Source of the DNA: an uncultured bacterium
GTDB taxonomy: Bacteria; Desulfobacterota; Desulfovibrionia; Desulfovibrionales; Desulfovibrionaceae
Length of the DNA: 8,494 nucleotides
NCBI GenBank assembly: GCA_905215675.1
Contig: CAJMRA010000089.1
Location: forward strand, 1-8,494
Direction of reading: 5' to 3'
Shown here: positions 1-5,638 of the stretch, in pieces
How positions within the stretch are numbered: the first letter of the stretch is position 1
How the letters are laid out: each line of letters begins with the position of its first letter
Position numbers and translations under genes: made by a program
Notes under the pieces: model-generated
Database searches by the model: none
Seen by the model: the letters and a program-made list of their open reading frames with translations, nothing else
What the model was told of the DNA's origin: nothing

Positions 1-59
1 CCTTCTCCTGCGTGTTCCAGGGCATCATCCCCTACGGTGCGCAGATGCTGGTGGGATGA
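1..59 (+). CDS. 3' end of a probable Na+/H+ antiporter (NhaC-like), partial and possibly truncated
   Basis: The frame read from base 3 gives FSCVFQGIIPYGAQMLVG followed by a TGA at 57-59. The core, roughly QGIIPYGAQ, resembles a conserved stretch that I recall from NhaC-family Na+/H+ antiporters, membrane proteins that exchange sodium for protons. In those proteins I expect several dozen more residues and further membrane segments after this motif. Here the frame stops within four residues of it, and neither other forward frame downstream encodes hydrophobic sequence. The gene therefore looks cut at its 3' end, either by a rearrangement or by natural variation in length. It is not the end of S14, which would normally precede rpsH. 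Only 18 residues are visible, so the identification is tentative. Confidence 0.45.
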   Translation, partial: FSCVFQGIIPYGAQMLVG

Positions 60-148
60 ACATCCGCAGGCGGAGGTCTCTCGTCCCGGCCTGCCGGAGA
101 CGGCCCCGCTTTTTCCGCATGAAAATGGAATCGGGACGGCATCTTTGC

Positions 149-177
149 TTGACGGCCGGAGTTTTGGCGGGTATAGA
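149..177 (+). promoter_or_regulatory. Predicted sigma70-type promoter for rpsH and the downstream ribosomal genes
   Basis: The -35 box TTGACG (149-154) matches TTGACA at five of six positions. After a 17-base spacer comes the -10 box TATAGA (172-177), which matches TATAAT at four to five positions depending on alignment. Transcription would begin near base 184 and leave a leader of about 60 bases before rpsH. Because rpsH is normally internal to the spc operon, a promoter of this quality here suggests the segment is transcribed independently of the missing upstream genes. The prediction rests on sequence only. Confidence 0.65.
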
Positions 178-194
178 CATCCGATCGGGAAGTA

Positions 195-209
195 ACGGCA
201 TCGGGCCGT
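195..209 (+). other. Small hairpin in the predicted rpsH leader
   Basis: ACGGC (195-199) pairs with GCCGT (205-209) across a five-base loop. It lies about ten bases after the predicted transcription start. A T6 run at 225-230 is too far from the stem to form an intrinsic terminator. Its function, if any, is unknown. Confidence 0.25.
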
Positions 210-243
210 CAACCCCGCAAACGATTTTTTGTAGGAGCTTTCG

Positions 244-624
244 ATGATGACAGATCCTATTGCGGATATGCTCACGCGCATCCGCAACGCACATTTGGCC
301 CTCCACAAGGAAGTGAATGTGCCGCGCTCGAAGATGAAAGAAGCGCTTGCCTCCATCCTCAAGCAGGAAGGTTACGTCGAAGACGTGGCCGTGGCTGACC
401 GCGACATCACCATCACTCTCAAGTATCAGAAGGGCAAGGCCGCCATTTCCGGCCTGAAGCGCGTCAGCACGCCCGGCCGCCGTGTGTACGTGGGCGCTCA
501 TCAGATCCCCCGCGTGCAGAACGGCCTCGGCATTTGCATTTTGTCCACGTCCAGCGGCGTGCTGGACGGCATGACCGCCCATGAAAAGAAGGTGGGCGGC
601 GAACTTCTGTGCGAAATCTGGTAG
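244..624 (+). CDS. rpsH: 30S ribosomal protein S8
   Basis: S8 is a primary 16S rRNA-binding protein of the small-subunit central domain and, in E. coli, the translational repressor of the spc operon. The 126-residue product starts with the family signature MTDPIADMLTRIRNA and ends with the C-terminal RNA-binding signature STSSGVLDG...GGELLCEIW. AGGAG at 233-237 lies 6 bases before the ATG at 244 and 9 before the ATG at 247, so either could initiate; the product is MMTDP... or MTDP.... It is the first ribosomal gene of the window and has its own promoter just upstream, whereas in most bacteria rpsN precedes it in the same transcript. rplF follows after 10 bases. Length and motifs are fully normal. 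Confidence 0.98.
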   Translation: MMTDPIADMLTRIRNAHLALHKEVNVPRSKMKEALASILKQEGYVEDVAVADRDITITLKYQKGKAAISGLKRVSTPGRRVYVGAHQIPRVQNGLGICILSTSSGVLDGMTAHEKKVGGELLCEIW

Positions 625-634
625 GGGTGCGATC

Positions 635-1174
635 ATGTCTCGAATCGGCAAATTGCCTGTTGCCGTGCCCAATGGCGTCGAAGTCAAGATCGGCACGGAT
701 TTCGTGGAAGTGAAAGGCCCCAAGGGCAGCCTCAAGACGCCCGTGTGCCCGCTCATTCAGTATGAGCAGGCCGACGGCCATGTGACGCTGACCCGCAAGG
801 AAGAAAGCCGCCAGAGCCGTTCGCAGCACGGCCTGCGCCGCACCCTGCTCGCCAACTGCATCGAAGGCGTGACCAAGGGCTTTTCCAAGCAGCTGGAAGT
901 TATCGGCGTCGGTTATCGCGTTGCCGTGAAGGGCAATCTCATCGAGCTGTCCGTGGGCTATTCCCATCCCGTGCTCGTGGAACTGCCCGACGGCATCAAG
1001 GCCAGCGTTGAAGGTCAGGTGCTGACCCTGAGCGGTATCGACAAGGAACTGGTGGGCGAAATGGCCGCCAAGATTCGCCGCATCCGCAAGCCCGAACCCT
1101 ACAAGGGCAAGGGCATCAAATATGTGACCGAGATTATCCGCCGCAAGGTGGGCAAGTCCGGCGGCAAGAAGTAG
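635..1174 (+). CDS. rplF: 50S ribosomal protein L6
   Basis: L6 binds 23S rRNA near the sarcin-ricin loop and the factor-binding site of the large subunit. The 179-residue protein begins MSRIGKLPVAVPNGVEV, shows the two tandem L6 domains (roughly 10-82 and 90-165), and carries the C-terminal family signature RKPEPYKGKGIKY at 151-163. The ATG at 635 is chosen because AGGGG (623-627), which overlaps the rpsH stop codon, stands 7 bases before it and because the encoded N-terminus is canonical. An in-frame ATG at 581 lies inside rpsH and would add 18 unrelated residues. The close spacing on both sides suggests translational coupling with rpsH and rplR. Confidence 0.98.
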   Translation: MSRIGKLPVAVPNGVEVKIGTDFVEVKGPKGSLKTPVCPLIQYEQADGHVTLTRKEESRQSRSQHGLRRTLLANCIEGVTKGFSKQLEVIGVGYRVAVKGNLIELSVGYSHPVLVELPDGIKASVEGQVLTLSGIDKELVGEMAAKIRRIRKPEPYKGKGIKYVTEIIRRKVGKSGGKK

Positions 1175-1185
1175 GTGGTCGCGTC

Positions 1186-1545
1186 ATGAAAGTTACCAAG
1201 AATGAATCCCGGTTGCGCCGCAAGGTGCGCATTCGCAAGAAGGTGAGCGGCACGGCCGAACGCCCCCGTCTGGTGGTTTTCCGCTCCAATGCCCATATCT
1301 ACGCCCAGATCATCAACGATCTGGAAGGCGTGACGCTGGTCTCCGCTTCCACTCTGGCGCTTTCCAAGACCGAGCCCGGCCTGCATTGCAACAAGAGCGG
1401 CGCCGAGAGCGTGGGCAAGGAAATTGCCCGTCTGGCTAAGGAAAAGAACATCACCCGCGTGGTCTTCGACCGTAACGGGTACATCTATCACGGTCGCGTG
1501 AAAGCCGTTGCCGACGGCGCCCGCGAAGGCGGCCTGGAGTTCTAA
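1186..1545 (+). CDS. rplR: 50S ribosomal protein L18
   Basis: L18 binds 5S rRNA together with L5 and helps seat it in the central protuberance of the large subunit. The 119-residue product has the basic N-terminus typical of the family (RLRRKVRIRKKVSGT), then ERPRLVVFRSNAHIYAQI, and the C-terminal signature VVFDRNGYIYHGRVKAVAD ending in GLEF. The length is standard. AGGTGG (1173-1178), overlapping the rplF stop, is 7 bases from the start. The stop codon is separated from the rpsE start by one base, and the rpsE ribosome-binding site lies inside the last codons of this gene. Confidence 0.98.
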   Translation: MKVTKNESRLRRKVRIRKKVSGTAERPRLVVFRSNAHIYAQIINDLEGVTLVSASTLALSKTEPGLHCNKSGAESVGKEIARLAKEKNITRVVFDRNGYIYHGRVKAVADGAREGGLEF

Positions 1546-1546
1546 T

Positions 1547-2065
1547 ATGCGTCAGGAAAGCACCAATACCGAAACTCAGACCAACGAACTGGGCGAAATC
1601 GAAAAGGTGGTCGCCCTGAACCGCGTGGCCAAGGTGGTCAAGGGCGGTCGTCGTTTCAGCTTCAGCGCGCTTGTCGTCGTGGGCGACGGCAAGGGCGGCG
1701 TGGGCTTCGGCCTCGGCAAGGCTCAGGAAGTGCCTGAAGCCCTGCGCAAGGCGACCGAACGCGCCCGCAAGAGCCGCGTGCGCATTCCCCTGGTGGACGG
1801 CACGCTGCCTTACGAAGTGCTGGGCCGCTTCGGCGCCGGCCGCGTGATGCTCAAGCCCGCCTCCGAAGGTACCGGCATCATCGCCGGCGGCGCCGTGCGC
1901 GCCGTCATGGAAGCCGTGGGCGTGCGCGACGTGCTTGCCAAGGCCATCGGCACCAACAATCCCCACAACGTGCTGCGCGCCACCATGCAGGGCCTCGTGT
2001 CCCTGCGCAGCGCCGAAGAAGTCTCCGATCTGCGCGGCAAAACGCTGGAAGCTCCGAGGAAGTAA
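1547..2065 (+). CDS. rpsE: 30S ribosomal protein S5
   Basis: S5 lies at the mRNA entry side of the small subunit and contributes to decoding accuracy and to mRNA unwinding. The 172-residue product contains the double-stranded-RNA-binding-like S5 N domain at about 18-81 (EKVVALNRVAKVVKGGRRF, then GDGKGGVGFGLGKA) and the C-terminal domain with GRFGAGRVMLKPASEGTGII and GTNNPHNVLRAT. The ATG at 1547 is preceded at 7 bases by GGAG (1536-1539) within the end of rplR. An in-frame ATG at 1508 would add 13 residues overlapping rplR and is unlikely. One base separates the genes, so coupled translation is probable. Confidence 0.98.
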   Translation: MRQESTNTETQTNELGEIEKVVALNRVAKVVKGGRRFSFSALVVVGDGKGGVGFGLGKAQEVPEALRKATERARKSRVRIPLVDGTLPYEVLGRFGAGRVMLKPASEGTGIIAGGAVRAVMEAVGVRDVLAKAIGTNNPHNVLRATMQGLVSLRSAEEVSDLRGKTLEAPRK

Positions 2066-2068
2066 GTC

Positions 2069-2245
2069 ATGGCTGAAATTCGCGTAAAACTCATGCGTTC
2101 GCGCATCGGCACCACGCCCGCTCAGCGCCGCCTGCTTGATTCCCTGGGCCTGAAGCGCCGCGAAATGGTGAAGACGTTCAAGGACACCCCCGCCATCCGG
2201 GGCATCATCGCCAAGGTTTCGCACCTCGTGGCCGTCGTCGACTAA
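2069..2245 (+). CDS. rpmD: 50S ribosomal protein L30
   Basis: L30 is a small non-essential-type protein of the large subunit. The frame encodes 58 residues, MAEIRVKLMRSRIGTTPAQR onward, with the family pattern of a first beta strand, SRIGTTPAQRRLLDSLGLKR, and the final strand ending HLVAVVD. The length matches bacterial L30 (about 58-62). GAGGA (2056-2060) at the end of rpsE is 8 bases from the ATG, and only three bases separate the genes. Its place between rpsE and rplO is the conserved one. Confidence 0.96.
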   Translation: MAEIRVKLMRSRIGTTPAQRRLLDSLGLKRREMVKTFKDTPAIRGIIAKVSHLVAVVD

Positions 2246-2265
2246 TCGCGAGAGGAGTATAGATA

Positions 2266-2730
2266 ATGCAACTGCACAATCTTTTCCCCTTCCCGGAAGA
2301 ACGCAAGACCCGCCGTCGCGTGGGTCGCGGTTCCGGTTCCGGCCTGGGCTGCACCGCCGGCAAGGGTCATAAAGGCCAGAACGCCCGCGCGGGCGGCGGC
2401 GTCCGTCCCGGTTTCGAGGGCGGCCAGATGCCCCTGCAGCGTCGCTTGCCCAAGCACGGTTTCAAGAACTTCCTGTTCAAGGTGACCTATCAGGCGATCA
2501 ATCTCGATTCCCTGCTGGCCGCTTTTGAAGGCAAGACCGAAATCACGCTTGACGACATCTACGCCCGCGGCCTGGCCCGCATGGGCGCGCCCGTCAAGGT
2601 GCTTTCGCGCGGCGAAGTGAAGAGCGCCGTGAAGGTCGAGGCGCACAAGTTCAGCGCCGCCGCTGCGGAAAAGATCCGCAACGCGGGCGGCGAAGTGTCC
2701 GAATTGGAAGCCGTTCCTGCGGCCGAGTAA
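2266..2730 (+). CDS. rplO: 50S ribosomal protein L15
   Basis: L15 is a late-assembling large-subunit protein whose long basic, glycine-rich N-terminal arm threads through 23S rRNA. The 154-residue product shows that arm at about 11-62 (RKTRRRVGRGSGSGLG, then GKGHKGQNARAGGGVRPGFEG, with GGQMPLQRRLPKHGF after it) followed by the globular C-terminal half. It ends in a short acidic, alanine-containing tail (ELEAVPAAE). AGGAG at 2253-2257 stands 8 bases before the start. It closes the first tightly packed block: the next gene, secY, begins 76 bases later, beyond a strong stem-loop. Confidence 0.98.
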   Translation: MQLHNLFPFPEERKTRRRVGRGSGSGLGCTAGKGHKGQNARAGGGVRPGFEGGQMPLQRRLPKHGFKNFLFKVTYQAINLDSLLAAFEGKTEITLDDIYARGLARMGAPVKVLSRGEVKSAVKVEAHKFSAAAAEKIRNAGGEVSELEAVPAAE

Positions 2731-2738
2731 CCGTGATG

Positions 2739-2778
2739 CCGCCGTCGGCAAAGCCCTGCGGGGCGTTGCCGACGGCGG
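2739..2778 (+). other. Strong stem-loop between rplO and secY (possible attenuator or processing site)
   Basis: CCGCCGTCGGCAA (2739-2751) is perfectly complementary to TTGCCGACGGCGG (2766-2778). Inside it, after one mismatched pair, GCCC (2753-2756) pairs with GGGC (2761-2764) around a TGCG tetraloop. The structure begins 8 bases after the rplO stop. Only three T residues follow the stem, so it is a weak intrinsic terminator at best. It could lower read-through into secY, act as an RNase site or protect the upstream message. The secY ribosome-binding site (2797-2800) lies outside the stem. Confidence 0.6.
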
Positions 2779-2806
2779 TTTGCCGGACAAAAGCAACGAG
2801 TAGTTC

Positions 2807-4117
2807 ATGGCAACACCTGTCAACAATCTGGCCGGACAGGCCTCGCTGGTCAAACGCTTGGGCTGGACCTTCCTGCTTCTGTGCTGCTACCGCATCGGCG
2901 TGCATATTCCGGTGCCCGGTGTGAACACGGAAGCGCTGAAGGCCTTTTTCGACAACATGTCCAACACCCTGCTGGGCATGTTCGATCTGTTTTCCGGCGG
3001 CGGCCTTTCCAATGTGTCCGTGTTTGCGCTCGGCGTCATGCCCTACATTTCCGCGTCCATCATCATGCAGCTTCTGCAGGTGGTGCTGCCGGATGTGAAA
3101 CGCATGGCCAAGGAAGAAGGCCAGGCCGGGCGGCGCAAGATAACGCAGTATACGCGCTATCTGACGGTGCTGATTACCCTTGTGCAGGGATTCGGCATCG
3201 CCGTGGGTCTGGAGTCCATGCTCAGCCCGAGCGGCGCGGCCGTGGTGTTGCATCCCGGGTGGGAATTCCGCTTCATGACGATGATCACGTTCACTGCGGG
3301 CGCGGTACTCGTCATGTGGCTGGGCGAGCAGATTACCGAGCGCGGTATCGGCAACGGCATTTCGCTGATCATTTTCTGCGGCATTGTCGTGGGCATTCCG
3401 CGCAGCGTGATGCAGTCCATCGCGCTGCTCAGGACCGGCGCCATGGAACCCGTGGTGGCCGGAGCCGTCGTGCTGCTCATGGCGGTGGTGCTGTGCGCCA
3501 TCGTCTTTGTGGAAAGCGCGCAGCGCCGTATCCCGATCAGCTACGCCAAGCGCCAGATCGGCCGCAAGATGATGGGCGGGCAGAATACGCATCTGCCCCT
3601 GCGTCTCAATACGGCCGGCGTCATCCCGCCCATTTTCGCCTCGTCCCTGCTGCTGTTCCCGGCGACCATCGGCCAGTTTTCGTCCAACGAGTACGTGAAG
3701 CTCGTGGCCGATTTCTTTTCGCCGCACGGCATCATGTATAACGTGATTTACGTGGCCCTGATTGTGTTCTTCTGCTACTTCTATACGGCCATCATCTTTG
3801 ACCCCAAGGACATGGCCGAGAACCTGAAGAAGAACGGCGGCTTCATCCCGGGCATCCGGCCCGGCGAACGGACGCAGGAGTATATCGACGGCGTGCTGTC
3901 GCGCCTGACCCTTTCGGGCGCGGTGTACATTTCGCTGGTTTCCCTGCTGCCCATGCTGCTGATCGCCAAGTTCAACGTGCCGTTCTATTTCGGCGGCACG
4001 AGCCTGCTGATCCTTGTCGGGGTCGCCATCGACTTCCGTAACCAGATCGAATCGCACATGATTTCCAGTCAGTACGAGGGCCTGATGAACAAGGCCCGCA
4101 AGACCGGACGCATGTAG
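2807..4117 (+). CDS. secY: Protein translocase subunit SecY
   Basis: SecY is the channel of the Sec translocon in the inner membrane; it works with SecE, SecG and the SecA motor, or with the ribosome, to export or insert proteins. The 436-residue product has ten predicted membrane segments. Family landmarks are the plug and second segment region (67-90, FALGVMPYISASIIMQLL), the WLGEQITERGIGNGIS stretch (171-186), IPISYAKR (243-250), and the cytoplasmic C5 loop FIPGIRPGERTQEYI (346-360), which includes the conserved arginine (about R351) needed for SecA-driven transport. The ATG at 2807 gives the expected short cytoplasmic N-terminus. The ribosome-binding site is poor (CGAG, 2797-2800), which may limit expression relative to the ribosomal proteins. 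Unlike most ribosomal genes here, it uses CGG arginine codons. Confidence 0.98.
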   Translation: MATPVNNLAGQASLVKRLGWTFLLLCCYRIGVHIPVPGVNTEALKAFFDNMSNTLLGMFDLFSGGGLSNVSVFALGVMPYISASIIMQLLQVVLPDVKRMAKEEGQAGRRKITQYTRYLTVLITLVQGFGIAVGLESMLSPSGAAVVLHPGWEFRFMTMITFTAGAVLVMWLGEQITERGIGNGISLIIFCGIVVGIPRSVMQSIALLRTGAMEPVVAGAVVLLMAVVLCAIVFVESAQRRIPISYAKRQIGRKMMGGQNTHLPLRLNTAGVIPPIFASSLLLFPATIGQFSSNEYVKLVADFFSPHGIMYNVIYVALIVFFCYFYTAIIFDPKDMAENLKKNGGFIPGIRPGERTQEYIDGVLSRLTLSGAVYISLVSLLPMLLIAKFNVPFYFGGTSLLILVGVAIDFRNQIESHMISSQYEGLMNKARKTGRM

Positions 4118-4119
4118 CG

Positions 4120-4124
4120 AGGAG
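4120..4124 (+). promoter_or_regulatory. Ribosome-binding site that fixes the map start
   Basis: AGGAG lies 8 bases before the ATG at 4133. An in-frame GTG at 4127 would be only two bases from it, too close for normal initiation, so the ATG is preferred. Confidence 0.75.
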
Positions 4125-4132
4125 AAGTGATC

Positions 4133-4921
4133 ATGAAGAAATACCACGGCGCATTCATCAAGAACGACCGGGAAATCGCGTGCCTGCGCGAAGCCAACCG
4201 GATGGTGGCCAATATTCTGGACGCCATCGGCGACGTGGTCGCGCCGGGTCTCACGACCCAGCGTTTCGAGGAAATCGCGCGCGACATGTGCGCGACCTAC
4301 AATGTGAAACCGGCCTTTCTGGGCTATTGCGGCTATCCCTATGCCACCTGCTGCTCGGTCAACGAGCAGGTTGTGCACGGTTTTCCCTCTTCGCGGCTGC
4401 TTCAGGAGGGGGATATCGTGAGCGTGGACATGGGCGTCGTGTTCGAGGGCTTCGTGGGCGATGCGGCCCGCACCTTTCCCGTGGGCGAGGTGAGCGAGGA
4501 AGCCCGTCGGCTGATGCAGGTGACGGAGGAAAGTCTCTACATCGGTATCGACAAGGCGCGGGCGGGCAATGATGTCTATGACATCGGCGCGGCCGTGCAG
4601 GAATACGTGGAAGCCGCCGGTTTCAATGTGGTGCGCCGGTTCGTGGGCCACGGCGTGGGCTCGCGGATGCATGAAAAGCCGGAAGTGCCCAACTTCAAGC
4701 CCGCCATGCGCGGACTGACCCTGCAGAACGGCATGGTCATCGCCATCGAACCCATGGTGACTGCCGGGACGTATGAAGTGGACATCCTGCCGGACAAATG
4801 GACCGCCGTGACGCGGGACGGCAAGTGGGCCGCCCATTTCGAGCACAGCGTGGCCATTACGCATGACGGCCCCAGAATCCTGAGCATTTCGGATCGGGGT
4901 CTGAACCGGCACACGGTGTAA
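4133..4921 (+). CDS. map: Methionine aminopeptidase, type I
   Basis: This cytosolic metalloenzyme removes the initiator methionine from nascent proteins whose second residue is small. The 262-residue product is of standard type Ia length and shows the pita-bread fold signatures in order: VNEQVVHGFPS with H82, VSVDMGVVFEGFVGDAART with metal ligands D99 and D110, VGHGVGSRMHEKP with ligand H173 and H180, AIEPM with ligand E206, and AAHFEHSVAIT with ligand E237. All five metal ligands and both histidines are present. The ATG at 4133 is chosen from the ribosome-binding site spacing. It follows secY by 15 bases, so the two are very likely co-transcribed; adk, which separates them in many bacteria, is absent. 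Arginine codon CGG is common here, unlike in the ribosomal genes. Confidence 0.97.
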   Translation: MKKYHGAFIKNDREIACLREANRMVANILDAIGDVVAPGLTTQRFEEIARDMCATYNVKPAFLGYCGYPYATCCSVNEQVVHGFPSSRLLQEGDIVSVDMGVVFEGFVGDAARTFPVGEVSEEARRLMQVTEESLYIGIDKARAGNDVYDIGAAVQEYVEAAGFNVVRRFVGHGVGSRMHEKPEVPNFKPAMRGLTLQNGMVIAIEPMVTAGTYEVDILPDKWTAVTRDGKWAAHFEHSVAITHDGPRILSISDRGLNRHTV

Positions 4922-4929
4922 AAAAGAAC

Positions 4930-4946
4930 GGCGGCACACGGCCGCC
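4930..4946 (+). terminator. Weak terminator-like hairpin after map
   Basis: GGCGGC (4930-4935) pairs with GCCGCC (4941-4946) around a five-base loop, starting 9 bases after the map stop. Only TGTT follows, so the U-tract is poor. It could end part of the secY-map transcript ahead of the predicted rpmJ promoter, but efficient termination is doubtful. Confidence 0.35.
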
Positions 4947-4948
4947 TG

Positions 4949-4977
4949 TTGACAGACGATTCAAAGATGGATATGGG
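4949..4977 (+). promoter_or_regulatory. Predicted promoter for the rpmJ-rpsM-rpsK-rpsD-rpoA-rplQ block
   Basis: A perfect -35 box TTGACA (4949-4954) is followed after 17 bases by TATGGG (4972-4977), which matches the -10 consensus at the first three, most important end positions only. Transcription would start near 4983-4986, giving a leader of about 117 bases before rpmJ. The position, in the only large gap of the cluster, supports a separate promoter for the alpha-operon part. Confidence 0.5.
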
Positions 4978-4980
4978 TTT

Positions 4981-5080
4981 CTGTTCCCGCTCGCTATGCC
5001 GGGGGGAACAGCCGTCAAAACCGGGTGACGTTGTCCGGCCGGGCGACGGCAAACCGGTTACGGCAGGGAAGCGCCTGCCG
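4981..5080 (+). promoter_or_regulatory. Structured leader of rpmJ: three stem-loops, possible r-protein control element
   Basis: Three inverted repeats follow one another. CTGTTCCC (4981-4988) pairs with GGGAACAG (5004-5011). GCCGTC (5011-5016) pairs with GACGGC (5045-5050), enclosing a second pairing CCGG (5021-5024) with CCGG (5035-5038). CGGCAGG (5061-5067) pairs with CCTGCCG (5074-5080) around a six-base loop. The first stem starts a few bases before the predicted transcription start, so it may be shortened in that transcript but is complete in read-through RNA. In E. coli S4 represses the alpha operon through a leader pseudoknot; whether this leader does the same is only a suggestion. 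Confidence 0.35.
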
Positions 5081-5100
5081 CCCATACATGGAGACGCGAT

Positions 5101-5214
5101 ATGAAAGTCAGACCTTCCGTCAAAAAGATATGCCCCAAGTGCAAGGTGATCCGGCGCAAGGGCGTGCTTCGTGTGATTTGCGAAAACCCCCGGCACAAGC
5201 AACGCCAGGGCTAA
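5101..5214 (+). CDS. rpmJ: 50S ribosomal protein L36 (zinc-binding form)
   Basis: L36 is the smallest large-subunit protein and packs into 23S rRNA. The 37-residue product, beginning [15 protein letters not shown], carries the zinc-ribbon ligands C11, C14, C27 and H32, so it is the cysteine-containing (C+) paralogue rather than the zinc-independent one. GGAG (5090-5093) stands 7 bases before the ATG. It lies 18 bases ahead of rpsM, the conserved order at the head of the alpha operon. It uses AGA and CGG arginine codons, unusual beside the neighbouring ribosomal genes. Confidence 0.97.
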
Positions 5215-5232
5215 CTGGTCAGGAGACGAACT

Positions 5233-5601
5233 GTGGCGAGAATAGCTGGTGTTGATTTGCCCCGCGGCAAACGGGTGGACATTGCGCTCACCTATATTTA
5301 CGGTATCGGCCGGACCACGGCCCTCAAGATCCTGGACACCACCGGTGTGAACTGGGAACGCAACATTGATGATCTCTCCGCCGACGAAGTGAACGAGATC
5401 CGCAAGGAACTCGAAAGCAACTACAAGGTGGAAGGCGATCTGCGCCGTGAAATTTCCGGCAGCATCAAGCGTCTGATGGATATCGGCTGCTATCGCGGTC
5501 TGCGCCATCGTCGCGGCCTGCCCGCTCGCGGTCAGCGTACCCATACCAATGCGCGCACCCGCAAGGGTCCCCGTCGCGGCACTGTGGGCAAGAAGAAGTA
5601 A
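5233..5601 (+). CDS. rpsM: 30S ribosomal protein S13
   Basis: S13 sits in the small-subunit head, contacts the large subunit through an intersubunit bridge and reaches the P-site tRNA with its basic tail. The 122-residue product begins MARIAGVDLPRGKRVDIALT, contains the helix-two-turn-helix YGIGRTTALKIL, and ends with the signature YRGLRHRRGLPARGQRT, then NARTRKGPRR and a lysine tail. The start codon is GTG at 5233, supported by AGGAG (5221-5225) 7 bases before it and by the canonical N-terminus. It is the only clear non-ATG start in the cluster. Confidence 0.98.
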   Translation: MARIAGVDLPRGKRVDIALTYIYGIGRTTALKILDTTGVNWERNIDDLSADEVNEIRKELESNYKVEGDLRREISGSIKRLMDIGCYRGLRHRRGLPARGQRTHTNARTRKGPRRGTVGKKK

Positions 5602-5638
5602 GCTTTTTCCCCGTTGAGAGACGGAAAGAGGGATCATC

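Noticed and set aside
76..114. Terminator for the antiporter-like frame (GTCTC 76-80 with GAGAC 97-101, then T5 at 110-114)
   Set aside because: The stem is short with a long loop and the T-run is too distant, so I do not call it a terminator.
56..247. A 63-codon + strand frame between the antiporter end and rpsH
   Set aside because: It covers the predicted promoter and leader, lacks a ribosome-binding site and is Arg-rich without similarity to anything I recognise.
25..756. A 243-codon open frame on the - strand across the rpsH promoter, rpsH and the start of rplF
   Set aside because: It is antisense to conserved genes and looks like shadow coding; its non-overlapping part shows no recognisable motif.
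1508..1546. Upstream ATG for rpsE inside rplR
   Set aside because: It would add 13 unrelated residues; the ATG at 1547 has a ribosome-binding site at 7 bases.
4127..4132. GTG at 4127 as the map start
   Set aside because: It is only two bases from the AGGAG; the ATG at 4133 has normal spacing.
2651..4939. A 762-codon open frame on the - strand opposite secY and map
   Set aside because: It lies wholly antisense to two well-conserved genes, has a His-, Arg- and Gly-rich composition without recognisable domains, and is explained by GC-rich codon use that removes stops from the antisense frame.
5025..5255. A 76-codon + strand frame overlapping rpmJ
   Set aside because: It overlaps the real L36 gene in another frame and has no conserved features.
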